Assembly (NCBI GenBank): GCA_963402885.1 | Contig: OY727094.1 | Coordinates: 32,676,501-32,740,500 of the forward strand | DNA length: 64,000 nt | Direction of reading: 5' to 3' | Origin: Antedon bifida | Taxonomy: Eukaryota > Echinodermata > Crinoidea > Comatulida > Antedonidae | In this document: piece by piece, positions 25,444 through 38,196 of the stretch | Layout of the letters: each line of letters begins with the position of its first letter | How positions within the stretch are numbered: the stretch's first letter is position 1 | Translations under genes and position numbers: made by a program | Notes under the pieces: model-generated | Told to the model about the DNA's origin: nothing | The model's database searches: none | The model's input: the letters and a program-made list of their open reading frames with translations, nothing else

Positions 25444-28400
25444 CTAATAATGATAAAATGTAATATTTCTTATTGAACACTTTTCAGACACGTGACGAAT
25501 GTCGTCAGCTGATAGATTGCAATCCTCCATGACAAGCCTCCCCAGCTTAGGACACATAATGAGAAATGAAGACAATGTATTAACATCAATGTTGTGAAGT
25601 TTACTATCATAGATAATGAGATTGTGAAGTGTATTACGAAGCTTAAGGATAACGAGATCATGTAATGCTAATTGAACTTGTTTGAGAGAACATTCTGATA
25701 CAAAGTCATTAAATACATCACGTGATAGATTCTCAATCCAAACACCGTCACATTTATCTTGAATGCCTAAAATGTGTGCAATAACTCTTCCCCTTCGCTC
25801 CCATGCCATCATACTACAAAAGTCACTAACACTACAATGATCATATTGCATACAATACAATTGCATAATTAGACGTATGAAATGCCCGTCACATTGTACA
25901 CCTCGACTAATGTAAGCAATACACATTCTTATGGAGGTAGATATATCATCCAAATGATTATTTATTTCTAAATCTTTGCTTGTCATGTAATTAATTAATT
26001 CATTAACCACATCATCTTTATGTTCTTTTTTAACAAAGTTTAAATTTCTCGGCAGATTGCGATATGTTGACAAACTATTTGTAACCCAGTGCTTGAGGAA
26101 ACCGCCAGCTTTATCACCAAGGAAACCAGTTGCAAACTCTGTCGCTCTGTATAAATGCTCACTCTCTCGTATCACCTCCCACTCATCATCATCCAATGGT
26201 GTAAGTAATGTTCGTACATCTGAGCACTCATTCTCCATACCTTCACTTTCACATAATTTGCACAAGTAAAATCCCACCAATGACTCTACTATCAATTTGT
26301 GAGGAGGCATAAAAACGTTATCAAAATTCGATTTTAAAATCGGTGCTTCTTCGTAAACAAATCCAAGTTTCACGGACATATCAACCAAATCTTTATTCGT
26401 ATGTTTATCATTCAAATCTTTCATGTTTATTGAAAGTTGATTTACTTTCAAGCTATCATACATACATTTTCCTAGCAATATCATAGCATTTACGTATTTT
26501 GCTGGTGTGTCTTCAAATTTAGAAAGCTTTGCGAATTGTTTTTGTTTGTTGAACTGATTTAAAATATTACGAAATATTTCTTTAAAGAGTTCAGCTTTAT
26601 CTTTAGGAATGCTTTGACTGTCTTGCCATAGCAAACAGATTGAAAAAAGCAGCATTGGATTTTTGCACATTTCATACACTTCAGGATGTTTTCTCCCAAC
26701 CCGGTAAGTGTCAATATTCAATTCGTTTCGAAGGGATTTTCCCAATTCTGGTTTTTCAAAATACTCAAAATGTTTGTCAATGTACTTTCCTATGCTCTTG
26801 TTATTAAATCCCTTAACCCTTACATGTACGTCACTCTCTTTTACGAATTCATCTATGCTTTCTGATCGTGAAGTAAGTATCACGGTACTTTCTTCTAGGT
26901 TGTTCTTTTTGAACAGACTAATTACGCTTGGATTATTAAATCTCAATTCGTCTAACCCATCTAGTAGCAGTACAACTTTATCGTCATGTTTGTTTATGAA
27001 TTTCTTAATCAACCGTGGATCATCTGGGAGATCTGTTTTAAAATTAAAATCTTCCATATCCAGTTGCTTTACAATGAGATCGGAAATGTTATCATCTTTG
27101 TCTAAATCCCGTACACTTAAAAGAAATACAATTTTACCTTCAAAAGCTTTATTCGATTTAGTATCCGTAGCCCAGTTGTATGATAAATGCCTTAATAAGG
27201 TAGTTTTACCTATCCCACCCTCCCCATCTATAAGAGCTCTACATCCAGGTGTGGAACTGATAACATCTACCACTTCTGTTAATGTTGTTGGTTTGCAGCC
27301 TTTATTGTTTTTAGCTTCTTTGCGTAGTTCCAAATCAGTGAACATCTGTGAAATGTCAACTGTGTATCTACCACGCATTGTTGCTGGTGTAAATCTACTG
27401 GCCTGGCCGCACAATTTCTCTTGTCTTTGAAGCAGATATTCTTCAATCTTGTCTAGATGCGAAGAAAAATGACAAAAACATATTTAGTAAAATAAATTTA
27501 TTTTATTTAATAAGGGCCTTGTAATTTCTAGTACTGTAATACAATAAGTAGTGCTGGGGCCGCGCCGAAATAGTAAACCAAGTAAATAATATAGAGGGCG
27601 ACAAACATAATGTATTATCAATCAGAAAGAAAACTCTGTTAAACGACTGGTGGTCGCCAGCAAATCGTAACAACCGATAAATGTAGAGCAATCCACCGCT
27701 TAAACCTCCAGCTGTCCATAGCAACTACATTAGCTATGAGACAATTTTGTTACTCTAATAACTACAGTAGATGGTGTTTTGTTTGTGTTTTTTTTATTTA
27801 CTACATAAGATGTTGATGTTTCAACATTAGTAGCTAGCTGGAGGTTTTTAAAGCTGATTTTTCACTGTTTACGACATTAGCGTTGTAACACGCATATATT
27901 CATTGTTTTGTAGGTGAAATAAAAAATGTGTTGTACAGTAGTATAACAAAGATAAATAAAGATTTGTCAGGCATCTCAAAGTGATAGTTTTGACATTTCA
28001 TTTAATAGGGAAGTTAAGTTAATATTTTAAATAAATTTGCTTTATTCAGAAATATTGCACGCGTGTACGAATTAATTTAATTTAAAACCTTGCCATTTAT
28101 CCTAAATTACAATTAACTGGTTTGCAATATTAAATTTAATTGATTTTGCGTATTTTATTCTTTGTTATTTCGTGAACAGAGTTAAATGATACACGACCCA
28201 GGGTATGACATGTTGTTTTATTAAGTTAAAAGGCTATTTGTTACGTAAGATGATGATTTATTTACATTTATTTATGATTATCCACAATGTCATGCAAAAT
28301 GGCATATATACAATTGTGCATTTATAGTCTTTTATTTCAAATTAATTATGATTAAATGAGCAAAATTAAAGTAAGACGATGTGATTTGATTATTCATTCA

Positions 28401-31400
28401 ATTTTTAATTTAAAGTAAGTATTTCTGTGTAAAGGTATAATGTGTGTAATATGAGTCTTACTTATGATGTTAACAACATTTCGTTTTTAAAATGAGAAGC
28501 TTCCTATAATTGTTTATCGTTGTTTAAAATGATTTTGTTTAAATATTATTCTGAAAGCAATTCTAACCTGTTTCTGATTTAATCTCTTTTCGAATTCCTT
28601 GTTCATTATGCCTACTACTGGTCGCCACTTGCCCTGTTTTAATAATCACATACAAAAAAATGAAATAATTATACCTGTACTACCAAAAATATTGAGAGCA
28701 AAATTATACGGTACATTATTAGTAACTCACCTGTTTCTGGTTTAACCTCTTTTCGCATTACTTGTTCTTTATTAGGCCTAATATAACTGGTTGCCACTTG
28801 CCCTGTTTTAATAATAGAATAATAATAAAAAAAAAATGAAATAATAATACTACCTAAAAAACTACCGATTGAGAGCAAAATTATACGGTACATTATTAGT
28901 AACTAACCTGTTTCTGATTTAACATCTTTTGGCATTCCTTGTTTTTCATTACTACTGGTTGCCACTTGCCCTGTTTTAATAAATGTTATTATTAGGTAGG
29001 CTATTTGTTGCATGGGCGTTTATGAGTTAAACTAAACTCACAATCTGCTTCATGATCACATTCATTTATGATCATCCACAATTGTATGCCAAATGGCATG
29101 TACAATTGTGCATATAATTAATACTACAGTACCTGTGAGTGTGACGTGTATCCATGAAAATGAAAGGGATTATAGAGGGCGGCAAACAAAATATATAATT
29201 AATCAGAACGAAACTTTAAACTGTGTTTGAGTTAATATGATTGTAATTCTACAGTACATCAGCATGAAAATAGTCAATTACTATTATTGAATTTGATTAC
29301 AAAATCTCATGAATTGTTTAGACATGTTATTTTCAAATTAATTATGATTAAATGAACAAAATTGAGATGTGATTTTATTTAATAAACTTTATTTCAAAAA
29401 TAAATTTTTAAATCTATCTAAACCCATCAAACAACTCATTTTTACTTAATATACTTTCTAAATAAGAAATCTTGTGTGTACAATTATTGCATTCAAATAC
29501 CATATTATTATGTTAATGCATAATAACTGAAGTAACTCACTTGAATCTGATTTTTTAAAGCCAAATCTTTTGAAAAAAGCAAAGACAGATTTTCTGTTTC
29601 GTCGTGAGGCGGAGTCATTATATTCTCTTCGCTTTCCTTTCGTCAACACTTCCTCATCTGTTTAAGGAAAAATAGCTAATTCTATCTTTTCTGAATATAT
29701 TTTTTTTGGAAACATTATTAATATTATTACATTGCCGATTATCAATTGATCCAGTAGGAAGTATTACCAAATTAATATGAATGTAATCATGTTAACTATT
29801 TATTTATGTTTTTTTCAGGGCTAGATAATATCAAGATTGTTTTTAATGCATAAGAATGTTTTATTGTTACAGGAACTTCGTTTTTCCATTGATTGTAGTA
29901 TAGGCTTCAATATCGTTATTTACTTTCCGAAAAAAATTAAAGAATCATTACATATCTAAATATTATACAGCTTAGTTAATACGCTTATTATTATTATTTA
30001 TACTCAATATACTATTTAAGTTTACACATAAATATTAGTTGTTGTTTATTATTGCAATCATTAATCTATATACTTACTCTATCCAATCATCGTAACCATA
30101 TATATGTATATGTATGTAAATGTATATGTGATTATATATTTTTCATTTACCGATGTCGGTACTTATTTCACTTATATCAAGAAAATATAGAAATATAATT
30201 TTAAATAATTTTGATAAAGAAGATGTTAGTTATGTTATTAGCCTATACTGTAATTTTTGTTATCCTCAACTATGTAATTATATACTCTAGGTTTATTTTT
30301 ACTCTTTTACTGTAGTAATGTTTTGTTTGTGGGTTCCTGCGAGACTAGTTTTAACTTCTAGAAGGGATCCATGATAATAATGACTTTCAGTTACCGTCTT
30401 TTTTCTATTCTATATGTTCATTCATTATTATCTGAATAAATGTTATCTGAATCTGAATCTGAATAGAGGGCGGCAAATACAATTTTTAATCCATCAGGCG
30501 CTGTCGAAATATGCTCAACAGAGGGCAGCACACAGAAAAATAACAATTTTCAGAGAGCCGTACCGTTTGGAGTTTTAGTGTATTAAAATACTAATAAAAC
30601 AGAAATATTTACTCTGAAAATCTAACTTTTTAGTTGACCTTTTTTTATTTGTATTCAGTAAACAAACTTTGCAATGCGGATTAGAATTAAGCTTATTGGA
30701 TCTCAAAGAATAATAATGTGTGTAATACGAGTCTTACTTATTTATGATGTTAACAACATTTTGTTTTTAAAACAATGAAGCTTCCTAATTATTATATGGT
30801 TCTACATGTGGTTTATAATTTGAATTAAACATCAAAAAGGATTTTGTTTAAATATTATTATTCTGAAAGCAACTAACCTGTTTCTGATTTAACCTCTTTT
30901 GACATTCCTTGCCCTTCATTACTGGTCGCCACTTGCCCTGTTTTAATAATACAATAATAAGAACAAAAATTAAAAGACAATTATTAATATTTAAAAAACT
31001 AACGATTGAGAGCAAAATTATACGGCTCATTATTATTAACTAACCTGTTTCTGATTTAACTTCTTTTTGCATTCCTTGTTCTTCATTACTACTGGTTGCC
31101 ACTTGCCCTGTTTTAATAAATGACAAAATGTAATGTACAATGATATTCTATACCTCTTTTAAAAAATGTCAGTAGGGAGCATTAATTCAAAATGAATATG
31201 TTTCATTATGTGTAAAAAACTAACAAAAGAGAGATATTTATGTTCATAACATGCACCTTTATACGGACTGTTATAACGCTTCGCACTAACTTACCTTCAG
31301 TCGGAGGTTTCACTCTTGATTCCAGTCCAATCTTTCTTAGATCGTTAATAAACTCTTCTTTTCTTTCTTTACAAAGTATTTTTCTCTGCTCCAAATCCCA

Positions 31401-31906
31401 AATCATACTCCAAGCATCTTCATAATTCTTTAACGCACTACTATTGTACAGTGCATCAATTTGGCCAATATCTTCTTTGGTCAGTGCATTTCCTAAATTG
31501 ACAATCCAGTGTCGATATGGAGCGAAATGTGTAATATTGATTTCTTGAACATCGAGAAAAGATTGTTGTAGAACTTTGATAACACCAAACGTTTGAGTTA
31601 TTTTGATTGTTTGATAAAGTACTGTAAGCTTTTCTGAACTCAAATGTCCAAATTTAATTAATTGGTGTAGTAAGTCTATCGTTTTACGTGCTTTATCTAT
31701 GTCCGCTACTGCAATTAAATCTCGGTATAAAACTTTTAGCTGTCGAAAGAGGTGGTGGTCATCATACCAAGTTGAAACGTTCACTAAATCCAGATTAAAA
31801 TCTACAATGATGAAAACATATAATTATAAAAATTGAAAATTCCAATACATTACCGTTACTCAATGCAACACAAAATAAACAATCATTATTTGTTACCTGT
31901 TGCCAT
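25444..31906 (-). CDS. NACHT-domain receptor with DED-like module (NLR-like, gene A)
   Basis: Model of nine minus-strand exons, 2967 nt (988 aa): 31897-31906 (ATG GCA ACA G), 31295-31801, 31045-31107, 30878-30937, 29541-29657, 28908-28970, 28731-28802, 28568-28633, 25444-27452. All internal boundaries are phase 1. The 507-nt exon encodes two death-effector-like helical segments (FRQLKVLYRDLI, LTVLYQTIKITQTFGVIKVL; later YRHWIVNLGNALTKEDI and EEFINDLRKIGLESRV). Small exons follow, with GQVATSS..EQ..KE.K.ETG sequences. The 2-kb exon carries Walker A GEGGIGKTTLLRHL, Walker B VVLLLDGLDELR and sensor 1 STVILTSRSES. It ends in a short LRR-like region (FLIMCPKLGRLVMEDCNLSA). The family acts in cytosolic pathogen sensing and death-fold signalling. 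The small-exon content of mature mRNA is inferred. Confidence 0.8.
28568..31107 (-). repeat. Cassette-exon array of NACHT gene A (five copies)
   Basis: Five related symmetric exons: 28568-28633 (66 nt), 28731-28802 (72), 28908-28970 (63), 30878-30937 (60) and 31045-31107 (63). Each starts after a ttaaaacag acceptor with GGCAAGTGG and ends GAAACAG before gttag or gtgag. The introns share GAGAGCAAAATTATACGG, so whole exon-intron units were duplicated. The exon 29541-29657 between them is a different, basic cassette (KRRE, SRRNRKS, FKRFGFKKSDS). Confidence 0.85.
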
Positions 31907-33123
31907 GGTGTCTATTTTGTGTCTTCATTTCTGAAAAATAATTTAATTTACAAATAAATAAATCTACTTCCGGTAGGATGTATATTTAGGAAGAGTCGTT
32001 TCATACGTTTTCATTCCAACTTAAGACTTGAAATGAGCCATCGCGCGCGATGTGATTGATTTTGATTGTGTTTTTACGTCTTTAGTTGCGTGCGTATGTA
32101 TTAGCGTCTCCACGCTACTTGGCGCTATACAATCTTTGTGTTCCATTAGTTTAGAGAATCCGGGCCATTTATAATGTTCAACTTTATTATTAGTTTAAAG
32201 TTTTGCTATGAAGACTACCTTTAGGCTTATGGTCATGAGGTTCGGCAATCAGTGGCAAACTAAACACAAAGTAGTCTCACCAAATAATTAAATATTATTA
32301 GCCGAAAATAAACGAATAAAAGCAGATATTTTGTTTATTGTGATGGACACATTACCGGAGAGAAACTCTGGCTGTTTTATTATTGTGTGTGGTCCCGGTG
32401 TGTGGTACAGTCATTTTCCAAAACATGCACTCTCCCTCGTATACGCGTATAAAAATAACTATAGATTTCGTAGCAGCAACTGCACCATTGAGGTCAACTT
32501 TAATAATACCACGATCACATGTCGCTATTGACTTTGGTCGTGACGTCACAAAAGCTGTTCCACAGTCTAGTGCAGGTCTTTCTGTAGATACACAATAGGA
32601 TTACTGAAGTCTATACTTATTCACTCAAACTTCCACAAATACTATTTTTAGAAAAACACACAGGATCCTTGATTTAAATGTATAATATCAATACCTGTAA
32701 TAGACTTTTTAAAGAAATTCTATTTAATTGGTACCAATCATTGAGTTTATTAAAACACACACACACTTACAATACAAAACACATAAAACATTTCACAAAC
32801 AGCAACAAAATTATAGGTTTAGCGATTAGACGGATGGATGGCTTATGAGTGTTTGTGAGTCATTTTTAAACCCTTTTAATTGTAACCAAAGATCATGGAA
32901 AAAAGCTTCTCAATGGTAAGATCAGTGTTCCAAGTGATTATAATTTATTAGTTAGATAGTTTCAAGTTTTACTACTTGTGAACCTATTAGGCAATGGTGC
33001 TGTATTCGTACCTCCGCCAGAATGTAAGGGACCGTATTTCTGAATTTACGCTTAATTTTCTTTTTTAATTTTACGTTCCACTTTTATTTGAGAACATCTT
33101 GGTCGTTATGTGAATTTTGTCTA

Positions 33124-33177
33124 AAGCTCTGTCTACACTATCAAACTAGTTTGACAAAAAAAGTGTGATGTGCCCAA
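33124..33177 (+). mobile_element. MITE copy 4, left half only
   Basis: AAGCTCTGTCTACACTATC followed by GTTTGACAAAAAAAGTGTG and ATGTGCCC matches the left half of the family, then stops abruptly in AT-rich sequence. Confidence 0.65.
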
Positions 33178-34257
33178 AAATAATTAAATGATATACAGTA
33201 TTAACAAGAACATAAATAATAAAATAATAATAAACAATATAGTATTTAAATTAAATGACATCTTTAATAGGTCTAAAATAATATTTTTTTTAAAATAACA
33301 TATTAATAACATTGATAATAATACTAATAATAAATAATGACACTACATCAAAGTTAAGTATTGTACTTTTTTGCTCTTTAGTTTCTTTATTGTACAATCC
33401 GTTTCCTTTCTTATAAATGTTTTTTTTTTATTTTCTCTTGTCACAAACTCCCTTTATGTATGTTTCCGAGCGGTTGAAAATACTTTAGGAACTCCCTTGT
33501 GACATAAAAGTATACACACAAAATCCACAAAGTTGTAAAATTACTCAAAACAAAGCTTTAATTTCAATCAACTTCAATCTTCAACAATCCAGTAAGCACT
33601 TTAAACAACAGCTTCACAATAACCTTTACAATCTAATATCAAACATCTAATATCCAACATCTAATATCCAACCTTCTTCAAAATAAATGCTTCAATCAAA
33701 AATACTTCTCCCTCCTTACAATTGTCATACTTCCCCTTATTATACAATATGACCTTCTAGATCATTCCTTATACTTCTTACTCTATTGGATTACAGTTTA
33801 TAGTATACTTCTGGAATGTTCCTGATTGTTCTTATATTAATTATACATGGTTTCTTAAATCTAAACATACTCTTATTCTAGAATGTTCATGTAGATACTA
33901 TGTTACTGTATATGTTAGGGAATGGTAATTTATTACATCTCTTTATACTTTTATTTAGCCTTCAGGCTAACATAATGTATGTAAGAACGTGTGCCGCCGA
34001 TTTAAAGGCTTATGTTCAATAAAGTTTTATTTTATTTATTTATTTTCTAGAAATCAAATACCAAAAACAAAGGAACTTAACCAATCAGCATCGATTAATT
34101 GACTTACAGGGTGGAGCCTAAACCCCCTATAAAGAGGCAATATATTGAAACAAAAAGAGACCGAGTTTTAAGTCGAAAAAGAAAGTTCGAATGAGAGGGT
34201 CTAAGGCTTGATGCCAAAATGCTTCGTTCTGCTTGCATTATACAGTAGTTTTATAAA

Positions 34258-34485
34258 AGGAGTATGTTAGGGAAGGGTGGTTCCCTGTCTGAATCATAGA
34301 GGAAAGGAGTGGGACAAGAGAATAAAAGAAACGGAAGAGAGACAAGAGAACCGAAAACATGTCTGCTCGAGATGATACGTAAGTATCTTAAGAAGGCTGG
34401 TTCCCTGTCTGACTCATGAAAAAGTGGGACAAGAAAAGAAAAGAAACGGAAGATAGACAAGAGAGCCGAAAACATACACAAAGAC
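34258..34485. repeat. Diverged tandem duplication of about 120 bp
   Basis: Two units share GGTTCCCTGTCTGA, GTGGGACAAGA, GAAACGGAAGA and AGACAAGAGA..CCGAAAACAT. They lie at about 34270-34362 and 34396-34477. Not coding. Confidence 0.7.
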
Positions 34486-34936
34486 AAAGAAGCATCATTC
34501 CGGACTCCATTACAAAACTGTAGTCTGACTTCGTTTTTATTATTATTTTTCGGTCAAGTTGGACGAGAATAGAACTTTCAATGATTTCAAGATCTTTGAT
34601 TCATTGCGTATGAGTATAAATTGAATGTAGCCTTATTACTAGAACCCTACTTAAAATATAAAAAATAAAATTATATCTTATGCCTATATTATTATGATAT
34701 ATTGTTTATTGTGATCAGGGACAACTTCCTGTTGTGATGGCATTCTTCTGTTCAGAGAAACTCGCTGTTTATTGTTACGAATATTATGTGGAATAGGGCC
34801 TACGTTCAGTTATAGGCCTATAACAAAACCATGTGAAGCCACACCCTATCCTCTAACTAAAAAACAAAGTCATCAGAACTACACCTATATTCTCATTGTT
34901 TTGCAAATAAATGTTCCGAACTAATAAAAATCAAAT

Positions 34937-35345
34937 TGTAAACTTACAAATTGGCTTAAGACTGGACTGTAACTGGATCTCGTATCTGGACTATCAAGTA
35001 TACCGATACAGTTAAATGTGACGATTTGTAGCAGCAACTGCACCACTCCCTTTGACGTCAACTACTGTATAATTCAGTGTAAACTTACAAATGGCTTAAG
35101 ACTGGACTGTAACTGGATCTCGTATCTGGACTATCAATATACCGATACAGTCAAATGTGACGATTTGTACCACCAACTGCACCACTCCCTTTGACGTCAA
35201 ATACAATACTGTATAATTCAGTGTAAACTTACAAATGGCTTAAGACTGGACTGTAACTGGATCTCGTATCTGGACTATCAATATACCGATACAGTCAAAT
35301 GTGACGATTTATAGCAGCAACTGCACCACTCCCTTTACTGTGTAA
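34937..35345 (+). repeat. Three tandem copies of a 142-bp unit
   Basis: Units starting at about 34937, 35080 and 35223 each contain AAACTTACAAATGGCTTAAG, GACTGGACTGTAACTGGATC, CTGCACCACTCCCTTTGACG and end near TATAATTCAGTG. The last copy lacks the distal part. Confidence 0.85.
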
Positions 35346-35588
35346 TTAGTATTCATAATCCACGTATATGTATGCTATATTGACTTTGTCCGTGACGTCA
35401 CAAAAACTTGTCCACGGTCCAACTGTCTTTCTGTTGAAACACAATGTACACGATTATTATATCGGCACCGTCGTACGACGTCTATAAATATTCCATTCAA
35501 AATTTCATAGAAAGTATTTTTAGAAAATTACCAGCTAGAATCTTTTTAAATAATATTTAAAAACTGCAAAACGTCATGGTATGGAATT

Positions 35589-36300
35589 ATGTTACAAGTG
35601 GTTAGAGTTGAATATACGTTGTCCATGCACCCACAAAAAACGGAGTGCATTTTGTTTAAAAGAAAAGTTAAAAATATTGAGAATTCCAAATCACTTTTAA
35701 TGATCATAATGTCCTTTAGTCATGATTCCATAAGTACCTTGGTTTACAAATTGATAACTGTATTTCAAATGAAGAATATGTTACATGTATTATTATGAAA
35801 CTAAAGCAAATTCGACCAGATTGAAATGTCTGTACAGACAGGCTAGCTGTTTGAACAAGCAAAGTAGGAAACTGTTATGCTCTGCATTAATTCAGTGTAT
35901 TTTCGACTATGCTGCAACAGACTGGCATTCTGGTATAACTTTATTCCTTCCAAATAAACTCCGGGTAACCCAAAACAAAATTGTACGGTTTATTCTCAAC
36001 ATTGCCTCTAAGGTACATATTGGTCAGGAACAACCAAAACGGCTGTTGGTTATCTGAACATAAACAACAGAGTTAAATTTCTAAGATAGACTTCAGGTAT
36101 TATAGGTCCACGCCTATAAGATATACTATGATGTAGATTCCACTTTTTTAGCAGACAATTTTACAAATATTTCTAAACAACATACTATTATAATACTATT
36201 AAAGATTGGAATAATGTTCCATCAAACATAAAAGGTATAAAAACACCTAATGAGTATAAACATGTTATACAGCTTTATCTTAGTAGGCCTAATGTGCATA
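35589..36300 (+). pseudogene. Remnant of a LINE reverse transcriptase C-terminal region
   Basis: Broken frames encode KTECILFKRK and then CLYRQASCLNKQSRKLLCSA, LIQCIFDYA, LRVTQNKIVRFILN. These match the region after the reverse transcriptase fingers/palm in CR1/Jockey-type LINEs. Frameshifts separate the pieces. A shorter duplicate of its 3' end lies at 38200-38500. Confidence 0.7.
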
Positions 36301-36360
36301 GGGAGACTAATGCATTGTGAACTGTTGTTATATTTTTGAATTTTTCTATGTTTTTGTTAT

Positions 36361-36752
36361 AAGGACCCCATTGAATAGCTTAGCTCTATGGGTAATCCTT
36401 GGTATGTTGATTGTACCCCATTGGAAAGCTCTTCTAGATCTATGGGTAATCCTTGGTATGTTGATTGTACCCCATTGGAAAGCTCTTAGATCTAAGGGTA
36501 ATCCTTGGTATGTTGATTGTACCCCATTGGAAAGCTCTTCTAGATCTAAGGGTAATCCTTGGTATGTTGATTGTACCCCATTGGAAAGCTCTTAGATCTA
36601 AGGGTAATCCTTGGTATGTTGATTGTACCCCATTGGAAAGCTCTTCTAGATCTATGGGTAATCCTTGTATGTTGATTGTACCCCATTGGAAAGCTCTTCT
36701 AGATCTAAGGGTAATCCTTGGTATGTTGATTGTACCGAATAAAACAAACAAA
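36361..36752 (+). repeat. 51-54-bp minisatellite derived from a LINE 3' end
   Basis: About seven units of CTCTTCTAGATCTAAGGGTA, then ATCCTTGGTATGTTGATTGT and ACCCCATTGGAAAG, differ by presence of CT at the unit start and one GG loss. The final unit runs into GTACCGAATAAAACAAAC, which looks like the LINE 3' terminus. A three-unit version is at 38525-38690. Confidence 0.85.
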
Positions 36753-38196
36753 AATGTATCCGACTTATTGTAATGTTAAAATTGCAATTTGTGATTGCAG
36801 ATAATATTTTTTCTGGTACAGTAGGTATATTGATGATTGTATCCAAACACACTTATACAAATATAAATTGCAAAAGAACTATCAATATTCCAATATTCAT
36901 TTGGAAGCAAAAGCACCCCTTTAGGTCAACTTTAATATCACGATCACATGCCGCTATTGACTTTGGCCGTGACGTCACAAAAGCTGTTTCACAGTTTAGT
37001 GCAGGTCTTTCTGTAGAAGCACAATAGGATTACTACTAAGTCTATACTTATTCACTCAAAATTACACTAAACTATTTTTAGAAAAACACACAGAATCCTC
37101 GATTTAAATGTCAAGATCAATATACATAATAGAATTTTTAAATAAAACGTACGGTAACCTATTTGGTTCTGAAAATGACGTGAGTTTCTCAACGTTTCGA
37201 TCAATTATGCTTTGATGTTCATAGATAATTATGATCCGACGTCCTGCTTAAGAGTGAGGAGTTTGTTTTCTGATTCTCACAAACAGGATGATCAAAGTAA
37301 ATTAATGATTGAAACGTCGAGAAACCCAACAATTCATTCATTTCAGAACTCATATATACGCGTACGTGGGTACTGCAGTAGTACAGTACAGTTTTGTTCC
37401 TCCCACTGATGCCAGTCGCATCCAAGAGGCAGTCTTCTCTAGCATCCAAATATATGCTGGGTCCGACTGTTGAAGGGCTTCCTTGACTGGGTTAGCTTCT
37501 TAGCTTGACTGGGTTAGCTTCTTAGCTTGACTAGGATCGCACTGAAGGAGATTGCTTAATTTAATCCATGGGTCACGATAGTATAGTTTTCGGGCTTGTG
37601 CAAAGAGCATTCGTTTTGTTAATGTGTTATTTGGTTATCGACAGATATGGGCTATGTACTTCAGGTAGTGAACATGTATATAATCTTTTAGTGGAGTTGC
37701 ACCGACGATATTTTCAACATCTTTATTTGAGAACAGGAGACTGAAAATTCCATCTTCTGTAGATTGCTCTTGGTTCCCTGTAACCTTCGCTTCTTTACAT
37801 TTATATCCTCCTCTTATATACATTTGATTTCGCCAAGCAAACCTTCAAACAATTCTCATATTGTTCCATTGTCTTTCTTTGTTCAGTCGGCATTTTATAC
37901 CTTTTATATAATTATTTGCTATAGTGTTTTTTTTATGCTAAAACTGGCATCTTTACCGTCATCATGATGATGACTCAGCATTATCGCATCGTCACTGCGC
38001 CGACAATATTACAAAACAATTGTTGTTGTATTGTATTTAAATTCTGGGTAGGAAAAAAAATAAACGAATAGAGTTATATTTTGATATCGAAATAGTGATG
38101 AAAAATTAAATTGGTAAAATAAATTATTTTTAAAAAACTGGTACGGTGTCATGTTGTCCGTTGAAGGCGCTCTTTGGTTTCTATTTAAAACGAGTA
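36753..38196. repeat. First copy of a nested 1.95-kb tandem duplication
   Basis: Sequence from about 36067 to 38160 is repeated from about 38200 onward with an offset near 1950 bp: GTGACGTCACAAAAGCTG at 36970 and 38922, the snap-back element at 37163 and 39115, and GATGATGACTCAGC at 37966 and 39900. The second copy is interrupted by the CR1-like LINE. No gene was recognised in it. Confidence 0.8.
37163..37354. mobile_element. Snap-back element, copy 2
   Basis: Inverted ends GTTCTGAAAATGACGTGAG..TTTCGATC and GATTGAAACGTCGAGAAAC..TTTCAGAAC match the element at 21436. Confidence 0.65.

Larger units (their letters stand above)
31907..35588. other. Repeat-rich spacer between the duplicated units
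   Basis: No gene was recognised. It holds a block at 32500-32740 (GTGACGTCACAAAAGCTGTT, TTTAGAAAAACACACAG) that recurs at about 35390, 36965 and 38915; half a MITE at 33124-33177; a 3'-end-like tail at 33950-34030 ending AATAAAGTTTTATTTTATTT; and two tandem duplications listed separately. Long low-complexity AT stretches occupy 33180-33420. Confidence 0.5.

Noticed and set aside
26708..27430. 240-codon plus-strand ORF antisense to the NACHT exon
   Set aside because: It mirrors the conserved NACHT frame, is Ser/Leu-rich as expected of a shadow frame, and its equivalent is broken into two pieces in the duplicate at 51762-52559.
32331..32598. Overlapping ORFs on both strands around 32.3-32.6 kb
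   Set aside because: They cover a dispersed non-coding repeat (GTGACGTCACAAAAGCTG block) found four times in the window with frame-breaking differences.
36317..36852. ORFs over the regular 51-54-bp repeats, and a possible CRISPR-like array
   Set aside because: There are no unique spacers between units; it is a plain minisatellite in a eukaryotic LINE 3' end.
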